Of a stretch of DNA of 64,000 nt, positions 50,601 to 59,320 are shown piece after piece. The translations under genes were made by a program, and so were the position numbers. The DNA is from Gordionus sp. m RMFG-2023 (taxonomy: Eukaryota > Nematomorpha > Gordioida > Chordodea > Parachordodidae), in NCBI RefSeq assembly GCF_954871325.1, contig NC_088775.1, positions 64,705,561 through 64,769,560 on the forward strand, read 5' to 3'. Below the pieces are notes generated by a model that saw only the letters and a program-made list of their open reading frames with translations, was not told where the DNA came from and searched no databases. Within the stretch, counting starts at the first letter, position 1, and the number at the start of each line of letters is the position of its first letter.

Positions 50601-53600
50601 TGCATCATCCAATAAATTGTCAGTGGGGGGTATGAAGCCTGAAATCATAAAGTTGTTAATTAATGATAAGAAGGATGAAAATACTAGAAACTAGAAGATT
50701 AAGTGGAAAGAAGTCTAAACCACCCGATTTAGCAGGTAATTGGACAAGTGACCAGTAGAATGGTAATAATAATATTTTTAAAAAAATTTTAATGAATTTT
50801 AGTCATGAAATTAATTTTTAAAATCAAATAATACTAAAAACAAATAATGAAATAGATATTAAACAATTGCTTCTATTACAATATTATAATAAAATATAAA
50901 AATAAAAGTAAAGTATTAATTCAAATTAGGCCGATATTTTGCTTTTTTTGAAATATCGGATCGAGATATTTTTTAAAAAACCGATCCGATATTGTTTTAT
51001 AATTGTATATATAATTTTTCTTTATTTTATAAATAATTTCATAATAATATATTAATAAAAGGAACTAAAATACATTATGTTAGGTTTAAAAAATAGTTTA
51101 AAACTTTATGCTATTTTTTGTTATATTGTCTGGAACAAGAAAATGATTTTAAAATATCTAACGAATCACATTCAGTTAGTATTGCTATCGGGCTTGATTT
51201 AACTAATTTTAAAAACGGTTAACTCAAAATTTTGGCCAAAAGTAAATTACTCAAGCCTATTGATTTTGCCCAACAGATGGCAGGAAGGTTTAAGCATCTA
51301 TTGGCAGAATTTAGAGTCTTAGGTAATAATATTTTGGTTAAAATTTTGATTTAGCCCCTTTAAAAAATAGGCTAAATGGAGCGTTTAACAACACTACATT
51401 TATCCATAAACATTGCAAATATTTTAAATGAGATTATTAACTTTTGGAGAATAAAAAAAATACACTAAATCATTCGTTAAAGTCGGTTGTTTTTTTTAAA
51501 TAGAAAATATTGATATTTTTATGACAATTATACAAAAGAGATGGTAAATAAAAATTAATATAAATATTGGATCGGTTTTTGGTAATATCGAGAAAAATTT
51601 GTGGATAGGCACAGCCCCAATTCAAATGAATCATAAATATGTTCTTAAATGGTATAGAATTTTTATAAAATCAAGGGTTGTAAGAAAATATTCAATAATA
51701 TTTGGTCATATAAAATTTCACTTAAAAATATGAATTAAATATTGAAAGATTTAATTATTTAAATACACCCTGTGTTTAAAGCATTCATAAAAGGTATATG
51801 GGAACATAAATATTCATTTCAAAACTGTAGTGATAAATTATATTTAAATGTTTATATTTTTAATGTTCTGAGGAAATAATTTCTTATTATATTATGTTCA
51901 ATTGATTTTAAAAGTTTTATATTTTTACTGTTCTGAGGCGATATTTTGTTATATATAAAAAAAAACATACATTTACTTTTTTATACATTATTTTTGATGG
52001 AGATATGAACAAGAAAAAGAAAACTACTGTTTAAAAGATTATCATCAAGATTTTAAATTGTAATTCACTACAACATAATAAAACTACCATTTCGTATTTT
52101 GTATTGGCATATAATTTTTATTTTGGAAATTCGCTATACAAATATTATCGCTACGATTCAGACTTTGATAATTCTATTCCAATCCTTCGAACCCAAGCTA
52201 ATCCCTACATAAACTAAAATGTTCTATAAAAAAAACCTCGAACTTACTCTGAAATATAATTAACTTAATTACTTTCCACTTAAAGATGTTTTATAATTGA
52301 CCATTTGATTTTATTATATTCTATTTTCTATTAACTTCATTTTAAGATAAGAAATTTTTTCATTAAAAAAAGTGAATTCCAAATCAGAAAAATCATTGGA
52401 GATAACAAAAATAATTGACATTTACTTTCATAACAATATTTTTCTTTTAACATTCTTGATTGCCATTACATATATATAAATGCGTATAAGTATTAAAAAA
52501 AATAAGCAAGGTTATGACATGTACCCCCCCCATCATGGGCAAGAGACATTCATAAAAAAAATTATTATATGCAATATATATTAATATATACTAAAATCTA
52601 TTATACTAAATATAGGCTACAACCTACTATATTTGATCGGACTAATAAAAACATTTATATAAACTACAAGTAAAAATGTTAGGGCCAATTACAGATTATA
52701 TAAAATATCTATATGAAAATTATGTCATAAAGGGAACAAAATATTGTAGCCAAAAAAAATATTTGCAGTGCATATGTTGACCTCAATTGCTTACAATAAC
52801 ATGGAATCTTCTGAGAAATTTTCCGTGATATTGTCTCCCGATCTTGTTACGATTGCTGCGGTAACCGTCAGGTAGGGCCATTGACATGATCGAGCTCAAT
52901 AGATCTCTTTGACGAGGCTGAGCCATCACCGCCGCAATATACTCCTGGTGATAAGTATTGAATCGTTGTTTTATTATTAATAAAATTCACTATTTCTTTT
53001 CTACAGACTCGAGCAATGTGCCCAATTTTGTTGCATTTATAACAAGTGGCATTCTTAAAAAAAACAAATTTCCCTTTTATGGTTTCCGCCGTAAGAATGG
53101 CAGGGATTTAGTTTTTTGTAGCTCGTATTATAATTTATATGACTTGGATTGTTTATCATTATCATTATTAACTTTTTGAATTTTATTTATATTTTCATTA
53201 TGTTCCTCTTCTAACTGATCGATTCTAGTTTCATCATTTTGTATTTTTTATAGCTGTTTCTAATGAAGTGGCTATTTGAACAGCTTTATTTATGTCTATA
53301 TCATCTTCAGATAATAATCTTTGTAAAATTTTAGGATTTTTTATTCTGAATATAAATTTATCTCTTAAATGTAGTATTTATTCCCCAAATTCACAAGTCG
53401 TTGCTAATTTTCGAAGATTTTGTATATAGTCTATTAATTTTGCCTCATTTTTTTGATTATATTGATAAAGATTAAATCTTTTTACAGTTATATTAGGAGT
53501 AGGATGAAAAAATTTGAGTAAAATGTTATCTATTTCTAATAGCTCTTTATTTCCTGGACTATCTGGTGCGCATAAATTTACCAATATTTTATAAGTATAC

Positions 53601-56600
53601 ATCCTATTGTTGCTAATAACAGGGATTTTTCTTGTGATGATGTTAACCATAGTTGTATGTTTTTAAATTCTTTAAATAAGTGTAGGGGAGACCGGGGATA
53701 GTGTGTTCCCGGGGTAGGTATTTCCTTCTCGAATAATTTAAAAATTAATAGTTTAAATTTTGAAATTTAAGCCAAATATGTATTTTAATAAGGTGCTTAA
53801 GTAGGTCAAAAATGTTATGAAAAATTTTAAATGCAAATTTAAATTTCAACATACCCAAAGTAACTTTTAAAAATTTTACATTTTCACTGATAAATTTTTT
53901 TATAAACGTTGTGCCCCGTAAGGAGGTAGGTCAGATGTGGCCCAAATCAAAGAAACCATGGGAATGTCTCCGCGTCGATTTCTTTGATCTAGATAAAAAA
54001 AATCATACTTTTTGGTGGTTGATTCCTATTCAAAATGGATAGAATATGCAAAGATGCATGGTTATACCACAAAAATTGTTAAAAAATTACGAGAATTGTA
54101 TGCTCGATATGGTTTACCTGATACGATAATATATGATGGAGGTCCAGCCTTCATTAGTGATGATTTTAAAAAATTTGTACTGAGTCACAGACACAACATA
54201 TTCTTGCTCCACCGTATCATCACAGCTCGAATGGACAAGCTGAGAGGATGGTGGCCATTGTGAAAAATTGGATTAGAAAATCGGAAAATCCTGAATTATT
54301 TCTTAAAAACCAAAGTTCGGTTGGATTTTTTGAAAGTAAGGAATAAAAGTGATATAGTCCCGAGAGACTAAGGAATTAGGTTTGGTGTGGGAAAAAGGGT
54401 TTGAACCCGGTTATTTGGTAATAGGAGCAAAAAATGGGCTAAGGGTATTATATTGGAGAATAGGGGAATGAGGTTAAATCTCATAAATTTGAAGGATAGG
54501 TGTCCTGAGGCATAATGACCATATTAGACCACGGGAGTAACTAGGGATAAAGGGTAATCTGATATGGATACAGTAAATAAAACGAAGGAAAGAAAAAGGA
54601 GCGCTTGGTGAACTCCATTGAAGGATGTATTTTTAATATTTTGATGAGTATGGGGAAATTCTTTTCTCCCTCCCTTCCATTTTATATTTTTTTTCTCGGA
54701 ATCATATATATATTTTTTTTAATTACAAAAAAAAACTTTCATAATTTTATTTTCGGTTTAAAAAAAAATAAGAGCTCTTATAAATTTATTTTTAGTTAAG
54801 AAAAAAATCTTGTAATTTAAATTGTGTCAATGGAAACCAAATCGCGACTAGTGGATTTCGGGGAGTACTATGTCCAACTCACGCTCATCCCAAAAAATAA
54901 TGGATTAAACATCGGTTCTGGTCGGCAAAGGGAAAATATGATTCAATCATTGGGCGCACGGAAAAGATGTTTTAATTGCCAGGCCGATTATCATCTCGTC
55001 AGACAATGCCAATTACCATCACGAAATCGAAGGATGCAGCTGGAAAATCGTAACGATAATTCCATGATGAGTTTCCACTCAATGACAAAGCGATTAGCTA
55101 GGGAATTTTCCCTGGACAGCCTACAATCGGGTATGCTCTGAAGCGAACCGACGCCTTCGACGTTGGCACGGTTCCAGGAGAAGCCAGGAGTAATAATGCG
55201 GCGGTGATGGCTAAGACTCGTCAAGAGATCTATTGAGCACGATCACGTCAAAGACCCTACCTGAATCGCCGGGTACCGCAGCAATCGTATCAAGATCGGG
55301 ACAACATCACGGAAAATTTCTCAGAAGATTCCATGTTATTATAAGCAATTGGGGTTAACATATGCACCGCAAATATTTTTTTTGGCTACTATATTTTGTT
55401 CCCTTTATAACATAATTTTTATATAGATATTTTCTATAATCTGTAATAGGAAATGCCATAACATTTTTACTTGTAGTTTATATAAATGTTTTTATTATTC
55501 CGATCAAATATAGTAGGTTGTAGCCTATATTTAGTATAATAGATTTTAGTATATATGTAATATACATTGCATATAATATTTTTTTGTGAATACCTTTTAT
55601 TATATTATATTTTTTTATGAATGTCTTTTGCCCATAAAGGGGAGGGGGTATGCCATAGCCTTGCTTATTTTTTTAATACTTATACGCATTTATATATATG
55701 GAATGTCAATCAACAAGGTTAAAAAAAAATTGTTATAAAAGTAAATGTCAATTATTATTATTTTTATTATATTCGATGATTTTTCTGATTTGAAATTCAT
55801 TCCATTTTTTTAAATGAAAAAATTTTTTATTTTAAAATGAAGTTAATAGAAAATAAAAGTGTCAATTATAAAACCTCTTTAAGTGGGAAGTAATTTAATT
55901 ATATTTCAGAGTAAGTTCGAGGATTTTTTTAGTCTGATCAGGTGCGTACACAGCGGGGGAGGCAGGGGGACAACCCCCCCCCCCAAGCCAAAAATGCAGA
56001 TGCCGGATATATTTTTCAAAAATATTATTGTTTATATTAATTTATATTTGTTAATATTTATTCCTATCTCATAATAAATATATATTTAATTACATTTATT
56101 ATTGCATTCATCAACTACGTTATTTTATCAATTAATTTCGAATACAAGTTTTATGGCGTAATATTTACTTATTATTTTTAAATATTTAGTGAATATTTAT
56201 CTACCATTTTCAAATTTCTAGTCAAATAATAATTATTCTGAAATTGTCCAACAGGGAGATAGAGTCCCCGTTATAGCAGTAACAGCTTTTATAAAGTAAG
56301 AAGAGCCGATTATTTGCTATTACTGAAATATCACAATGGCCTGAAAGAAATATTCCCTCAGAAGCAAGAAAATTATTGGATTCAATGCTTATTCCAAAAT
56401 TTTTTTCTCATTAGAAAGAATTATTTATACAACTATTTTATGTATTATATTTCAAAAACATGACATTGACTTGATTAAGAAGATGAGAATAGCGGAGAGC
56501 ATTATATTAGAATTCAAGGAAATTAGGGCTAATGTTGATGAAGAATTTCATATTTTATATGTTATTGTTAGTTCAAAAGCAGAGCTATACGTGTTTAATA

Positions 56601-58127
56601 TTTGTCTCCCTCGATGCAGCAAGGCAAGCTCATAGTTAAAACATTAATATAGGATCAGTAGAAGAGTATATCTTAGATACATTTATAACCCAAATAAATG
56701 AATGGTTTTTAATTCATCATGCAGCACTTACCAATCTGCAAATATTACTTCCATAAAAGACTTCCCAACCTTTTTCAGATGGTGATAGAAAAAAAAATAT
56801 TTGTGGGATTTTTATCATGAAGATGTTAAAGTATCTTATGATGCCTTATTAGCTGAATATATGTTTATAAAGATTAACTATGGTTGATATAGTCCCAAAA
56901 AATGCTATGGATGCTCTGCATTATTTCAAACACATTTTAGATTTTATTCCCAATGTATTAAAAGGGTTTATATATATTAGCAAATCTTCCCATTAGTAAA
57001 CTAATGAGAGAACATTCTCTTTTTTAAGAAGAATAACAGAGCTCTGCAAAGTAACCATTTGCAGGGCACGGCCCGGTTTTTTTTAAATTTTTAAGGCCAT
57101 GCCCGGGTTTTTTTTTAAATTTTTAAGGCCTTGCCCGGGTTTTTTTTTAAAAATTTTCAGGCTCAGCCGGCTTTTTTTTAAAAAATTTTCAAGCCCGCCC
57201 CGGCTTTTTTTCAAATAAAATTTTCAAGCCCCACCCGGATTTTTTTGATTTTTATAACTAATAATAACGATTTTAAATATAGGCTGTTTTAAAATATACA
57301 TGGCTTGGGTGTTTTTTAAAAAAAATTTCAGGCCCGGGTATATTTAAATAAATTAAAATACAGTCTGCCCTGGGGGCCGTAGGACTGCAGGTCTTTGAAG
57401 AACATACCAAGAAGTACAACTTCTGAAAGTAGATTGAAAGGTTTGGATCTTTTGAAATTCAGAGGCATTTGACGACAAGCAAGGATGAGATAATTGAAAA
57501 ATTAGCTCAATCCCAACGAAAATTGGATTTTACATTGTAAATTAACATACAAAATACAATTATTCCTAAGAAACTTTTTGTGTATTAATTTATATTTCTT
57601 ACATTTAAATTTTTTATACTTTATTAAATATAAATTTTAAAGGCTCAAAAAATTCAAATATCTATTTTGGGTCATTTAAGTGATTCTTTACATATAATTT
57701 TTTTATAATTCACATTAATTTAAAATTGTGTATTAGAAATAGTTAATAGTCCTAATAAACTTATGCTTGATATTTAAAAAAAAACCATAATATTTCTTAA
57801 AAAATTTTATTATCCCCCCCCCCAGACCAAATTCCTGCGTACACGCCTGAGTCTGATAAAATTAATTTAAATCAAATTGATTTTTATACAGTTCAAAATA
57901 TTACATATAAAATAGGATTTTATGTATCAATAGTTATAAAATATTTAAAATAACCTTTAGATTATAATTTAGCCCTATCAAACTGGTGGATCTAAATGAC
58001 AAGCTTAGAAAATGAGCAAAAGGATACCAGAACCAAAATTGGGTAAATAATAGAGTTCCAACAATGGATAGCACATCAACATGATTATTCCTTCCACTCT
58101 TAAAAGTAATCGTTGTATTTCGGCCAC
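35592..58127 (-). CDS. PSMD1: 26S proteasome regulatory subunit Rpn2/PSMD1, C-terminal seven coding exons (partial gene)
   Basis: Coding exons, in transcript order: 58127-57955, 46627-46409, 42680-42510, 40951-40814, 40542-40492, 37511-37436, 35665-35592. Every intron is GT-AG and every junction keeps phase, giving about 300 residues and one stop. Matches to Rpn2 of other animals run in order: TITFKSGR and TQFWFWYPFAHFLSLSF (exon 1), MPKIEF and YPPPLETPKNKEKARLAT (2), NPARIMSEQ (4), LPENFRYEPIKP (5), GGVILLYDT and SEDI (6), PPEPFKYFD (7). Rpn2 is a scaffold of the proteasome base; its extreme C-terminus binds the ubiquitin receptor Rpn13. The toroid repeats and N-terminus are not in view. Introns of 0.27 to 11.3 kb hold most of the transposons between 35.9 and 57.9 kb. 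The coding sequence shows no break. Confidence 0.93.
35901..37020 (+). mobile_element. TAGTGTTGCG satellite-bearing hAT-like element in the last PSMD1 intron
   Basis: It starts TAGTGTTGCGTAATCGGC. It has a 16-bp array (GGCTAAGCCTAAAAAT and variants, about 35930-36055), then sequence matching 62816-63200, then tandem units of about 115-120 bp carrying the palindrome GACAATTGTC or its variant GAGAATTGTC (36533, 36645, 36818, 36929). A 270-bp higher-order unit is duplicated (about 36470-36735 and 36745-37010). The right terminus was not found, so the end is approximate. Confidence 0.7.
37321..37397. mobile_element. 77-bp hairpin (minimal MITE) in a PSMD1 intron
   Basis: AGAGACTTGCAG at the left is exactly complementary to CTGCAAGTCTCT at the right. 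Inside, GGATT-TTTTT-AATCC forms a second hairpin. The GCCCGGCC and CTGGGACGG text recalls the CCCGGGC repeats at 11420 and 57055. It lies about 40 bp from exon 6. Confidence 0.6.
37436..37511 (-). CDS. PSMD1: PSMD1 exon 6 (GGVILL block)
   Basis: 76 bp, entering at phase 0 (AG 37513-37512) and leaving at phase 1 (GT 37435). It encodes VTEGGVILLYDTKDYLSEDI, like the GGIIILKDTSEDIEEL stretch of vertebrate Rpn2. Confidence 0.92.
38640..39560 (-). pseudogene. piggyBac transposase relic in a PSMD1 intron
   Basis: The minus strand near 38722-38973 reads LFDHHSLYRIDRKSKTWWHQ then IFWYYFNAT, the piggyBac block that follows the third catalytic Asp (Y..DRKS..WW..IF). Further acidic, Asp/Ser-rich text near 39430-39530 is typical of the N-terminus. 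The middle is unrecognisable. It is a dead DNA-transposon relic unrelated to the exons. Confidence 0.65.
39991..40305. mobile_element. Probable hAT-type MITE (TAGAGGTCTGCAA end)
   Basis: It begins TAGAGGTCTGCAACAGGC and ends near GCGCATTGCAAACCTTC, an imperfect inverted pair, with a G-run and AGTAGGCGGTTAAAA text inside. No clear target duplication was found. Confidence 0.45.
40492..40542 (-). CDS. PSMD1: PSMD1 exon 5, 51-bp microexon-like (LPENFRYEPIKP)
   Basis: 51 bp, phase 0 at both ends (AG 40544-40543; GT 40491). It encodes LKVVSLPENFRYEPIKP, the counterpart of LKVL..PE.CRYQPFKP in vertebrate Rpn2. It is found only by homology because it is so short. Confidence 0.9.
40814..40951 (-). 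CDS. PSMD1: PSMD1 exon 4 (NPARIM block)
   Basis: 138 bp, phase 0 at both ends (AG 40953-40952; GT 40813). It ends LLSNTFSVVLNPARIMSEQ, matching the Rpn2 'NPARV.PAQ' segment. Confidence 0.92.
41567..42238. mobile_element. Composite hAT MITE, 672 bp, TSD GTCTTATT, with a nested MITE
   Basis: The ends are TAAGGCTGTGCCCATCC and TAGGCACAACCCTA. GTCTTATT is duplicated at 41559-41566 and 42239-42246. Inside, 41761-41974 is a second element with TAGTGTTGTTAAAC and CTTTAACAACACT ends. An almost identical arrangement in reverse lies at 50926-51618. Confidence 0.88.
41761..41974. mobile_element. Nested TAGTGTTG MITE inside the composite MITE
   Basis: The left end is TAGTGTTGTTAAACAGCTCC and the right end is GAGCTCTTTAACAACACT. 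The flanks TATGAATG and ACTGAATG look like a diverged 8-bp duplication. Confidence 0.78.
42510..42680 (-). CDS. PSMD1: PSMD1 exon 3 (linker)
   Basis: 171 bp, phase 0 at both ends (AG 42682-42681; GT 42509). It encodes 57 residues, DSLTKVGKLDDLFVKEAQPL at the start and KKKKLSDSL near the end. No recognisable homology; it is called because it is open, has fitting splice sites and occupies the place of the variable linker. This is the least certain exon. Confidence 0.72.
42704..44880. mobile_element. Palindromic (foldback) piggyBac remnant in a PSMD1 intron
   Basis: A piggyBac-like terminus TTAACCCTTTCATGC lies at 42704, and AGCGTGGATGAAAGGATTAA ends at 44880. From about 42953 to 43740 and, inverted, from 44876 back to about 43900, the same sequence is present. 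Each arm has the transposase stretch MLMGIKKFPSYRDYWS-like plus LMPLNRFGWL, broken by changes. About 160 bp of downstream piggyBac text forms the spacer. The two arms agree well enough to form a long hairpin. Confidence 0.8.
44965..45840. repeat. Second inverted repeat, arms of about 320-370 bp, of unknown origin
   Basis: ACTGGTATTACTTCAC (left, about 44978) is mirrored by GTGAAGTAATACCAGT (right, about 45798). Further matching landmarks are ATGCCTGTT..AATATG, TTATGTAAGAATCGTT and GCTTGTTATTGAGCTTAT. The loop is about 45296-45444. Read outward, both arms give related coding-like text (LNDSYIIWSEEENQAYFEQA on one, MNDSYIIGGEENLTYSKQAY on the other), so a degraded gene has been duplicated head to head. 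Family unknown. Confidence 0.72.
46409..46627 (-). CDS. PSMD1: PSMD1 exon 2 (MPKIEF block and low-complexity linker start)
   Basis: 219 bp, phase 0 at both ends (AG 46629-46628; GT 46408). It begins MPKIEFISHAKPYTYSYPPP, as expected directly after LNYNLK, then KNKEKARLATVVLSYAKTK, then a His/Asn-rich tract (HHHLQNHNFNNNNQ). A longer open frame continues upstream, but the splice site and homology place the exon start at 46627. Confidence 0.92.
46861..48091 (+). mobile_element. Short LTR retrotransposon fossil without genes (TRIM-like)
   Basis: Direct repeats of about 190-220 bp lie at 46861-47083 and 47901-48091, sharing ATGTATGATTAATATAATAA, CTACCTAACATATATCGAGA and CTGAATCAACCTTATTAAA. A purine-rich tract (AAGGAAGGAGAAA) directly precedes the right repeat, which begins TGTAGTAATT, fitting a polypurine tract and LTR start. 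The 0.8-kb interior has no coding capacity. It looks complete as a non-autonomous element; the LTRs are clearly diverged, so it is not recent. Confidence 0.7.
48092..48618. other. Intron sequence, no recognisable feature
   Basis: Part of the 11.3-kb PSMD1 intron. Nothing specific was seen. Confidence 0.4.
48619..48962. mobile_element. TAGGGATGTACCGAT-type hAT MITE, right end lost
   Basis: It begins TAGGGATGTACCGATATTT and shares GGATCGGCCTCCAAAAAGTG with the intact copy at 58197-58880. It stops at GTGGTATCGGTA, where a different terminus (TAGAGGTGGGC) follows immediately. Confidence 0.75.
48963..50300 (+). pseudogene. hAT transposase relic with TAGAGGTGGGC terminus
   Basis: It starts TAGAGGTGGGCGCGGG, a common hAT tip. 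An open frame at 49713-50132 reads PLHKVNLILDPNFKSLKFL, the region that precedes the hAT dimerisation domain. Further on, in another frame, 50149-50262 reads FFNPGKVSIERLFLIANRLL with EKRTQLEKNRDFFLSK and a stop, the SER.F..A....RR..L block of hAT enzymes. The N-terminal half, with the catalytic Asp residues, is missing. No matching right terminus was found. Confidence 0.72.
50926..51618. mobile_element. Reverse copy of the composite hAT MITE, 693 bp, TSD AATTCAAA
   Basis: AATTCAAA is duplicated at 50918-50925 and 51619-51626. The interior matches the complement of 41567-42238, including the nested TAGTGTTG element at the same internal position (its tip CGTTTAACAACACTA ends near 51396). Confidence 0.87.
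51627..52194. other. Intron sequence, no recognisable feature
   Basis: AT-rich. Two short related blocks (TTTATATTTTTA.TGTTCTGAGG near 51853 and 51913) are the only structure seen. Confidence 0.4.
52800..53690 (-). mobile_element. Ty3/gypsy gag fossil
   Basis: The minus strand carries a gag-like frame (53378-53650; NLRKLATTCEFGE end) and, further on, a CCHC zinc knuckle (CYKCNKIGHIARVC, about 52995-53037). Broken copy, within the left half of the inverted repeat. Confidence 0.75.
53690..53940. other. Possible small element with GGGGAGACCGGGG end
   Basis: GTAGGGGAGACCGGGGATAG (53682-53701) and GTGCCCCGTAAGGAGG (about 53911) bracket an AT-rich stretch between two gypsy pieces. Borders and class are uncertain. 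Confidence 0.35.
53930..54330 (+). mobile_element. Ty3/gypsy integrase fossil
   Basis: The plus-strand frame at 54012-54263 reads VVDSYSKWIEYAKMHGYTT and then ARYGLPDTIIYDGGPAFIS, the integrase core with its first two acidic active-site positions. Broken piece. Confidence 0.82.
54824..55340 (+). mobile_element. Ty3/gypsy gag fossil, opposite orientation
   Basis: The plus-strand frame contains a CCHC knuckle (CFNCQADYHLVRQC, 54971-55012) in a basic region. The sequence after it matches the complement of 52800-52960, placing it in the right arm of the inverted repeat. Broken copy. The 54331-54823 stretch before it shows no clear feature. Confidence 0.75.
55939..57849 (+). mobile_element. hAT element with degraded transposase, 1911 bp, TSD AGTCTGAT
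   Basis: The ends are CAGGTGCGTACAC and GTGTACGCCTG-type (GCGTACACGCCTG at 57837-57849), with G/C runs just inside. AGTCTGAT is duplicated perfectly at 55931-55938 and 57850-57857. The plus strand holds pieces of a ZMYM-like hAT transposase: ILEFKEIRANVDEEFHILY (about 56508-56564), DTFITQINEWFLIHH (about 56680-56724) and NERTFSFLRRITELCK (about 57000-57050; the SERSFS-type end). Several stops and frame changes make it dead. It lies in the PSMD1 intron, 105 bp from exon 1. Confidence 0.9.
57055..57400. mobile_element. CCCGGGC-rich element inserted in the hAT transposase end
   Basis: It lies between the NERTFSF block and the resumed reading STTSESRLKGLDLLKFRG (from about 57417). It contains five or six diverged units of about 43 bp (GCCCGG followed by a T-run and AATTTTCAAG) and matches 11420-11640. 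No target duplication was established. Confidence 0.6.
57955..58127 (-). CDS. PSMD1: PSMD1 exon 1 of this window (Rpn2 C-terminal domain start)
   Basis: 173 bp, entered at phase 1 (AG 58129-58128), leaving GT at 57954. It encodes GRNTTITFKSGR then VGTLLFTQFWFWYPFAHFL and SLIGLNYNLK. The QFWFW..P..HFLSL block is the most conserved stretch of the Rpn2 C-terminal domain. A hAT relic ends only 105 bp away in the intron. Confidence 0.93.
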
Positions 58128-58196
58128 CTTTCGAATAATGTAAAAAATTATAAATAACATTAACATTAAATTTTATAAAAATTCAACCATTTAAAA

Positions 58197-58880
58197 TAGG
58201 GATGTACCGATATTTTTATCGGATCGGGCCGATATTTCACCCATTTTAAAATATCGGTTATCGGCCAATATTATAAAATTTTCCGAACCGATATAAAATG
58301 GCGTCTTTAACAAAAATAAAATGTTATAAAATTTTAAAAAAGAGTTATATCTAAAATCATTTATTTTTAAATAATTAATTAATAAACATTCTGCGATATT
58401 GTTATTTTTTTTTGCTCATTCAGTTTATAAAAGTGTGCGATAATCTCTTCAGAATCAGATTTTAGTGAAGCTGGTGATATTGACAGTTACCATCGCCGCA
58501 GGCTGACCTTTGATAAATTGGAAATTTTGGTATTTCTAAAAAGAAATCTTCGATATATTAATGTTAAATATTTTAAATAATTATATAAAATTTCATATAT
58601 ATTTGTTTATTACTTATTATGCATATAATTAATGTATTACTTATTATATAAAAGTGAATTAACAATAAAAATATTTTATTAAATTGAATATAAACTATGA
58701 CATAAGTTATGTTATAGTTAAATTAAAGATGTTATATTAATAAAAAGTATATTAAAAATTAAAACCATTGGTATCTTTACTACAAAATTAAATATGATAT
58801 CGGATCGGTAATCGGCCGATATCAATTTAATATTGGGAATATCGGATCGGCCTCCAAAAAGTGGTATCGGCACACCCCTA
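58197..58880. mobile_element. hAT MITE, 684 bp, TSD ATTTAAAA
   Basis: The ends are TAGGGATGTACCGATA and TATCGGCACACCCCTA. ATTTAAAA is duplicated perfectly at 58189-58196 and 58881-58888. Subterminal repeats of ATCGG/CCGAT occur on both sides. Non-coding. It lies about 70 bp beyond PSMD1 exon 1, in the next intron. Confidence 0.93.
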
Positions 58881-58888
58881 ATTTAAAA

Positions 58889-59320
58889 TGTTGCATATAA
58901 ATTTAACATGTTAACAGTCTAATCGATCATTTATTTTATCCTCGTAGGGCTAACTTTTTGATAATCGCAGCTGTAGAGTAAACACATATAAAATGAATCA
59001 GTTATTTGCATTTTGATTGTTTATGTTGCTGCACAAAACTATAAAAATTTAAAACTTAATATTTTATGATTACTATTTATTGAGATATAATAATAATGTA
59101 GCATCGATTTCTTTTCATTTTATAGCTTAGCAAATATTTTGACAAATTTGTATAGGGTTTTATCACTAAAATATTTAAAAGGATCAACTAATTTTCCTCC
59201 TTTTTTGTCCAGGCCTGTTTATAAATTTTGATTAAACTAGGCCAAAAGAGGAAAATATCCTTTCTACGTTAGTTAAAGAAGCTGTAACACCAAGGAACTG
59301 ATTGAAGATTATGATTATTT
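58889..59320. other. Presumed PSMD1 intron, no exon recognised
   Basis: I searched the minus strand for the preceding Rpn2 segment (AKFGAILAQGILDAG-like) and did not find it here or up to 60840. Confidence 0.4.

Larger units (their letters stand above)
52195..55925. repeat. Inverted repeat with about 0.75-kb arms enclosing gypsy pieces
   Basis: The left arm (about 52195-52960) is matched in the complement by about 55165-55925. Shared landmarks include CCTCGAACTTACTCTGAAAT, CGTGATATTGTC.CGATCTTG, ATAGATCTCTTGACG-like text and GCCATCACCGCCGCA. The centre holds gypsy pieces in both orientations. It looks like two related retroelement fragments joined tail to tail. Confidence 0.72.

Noticed and set aside
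50445-50648. Minus-strand 67-codon frame with RPYPPPPSRW end
   Set aside because: The proline run is the complement of a G-run; no homology and no splice context. Too weak to call.
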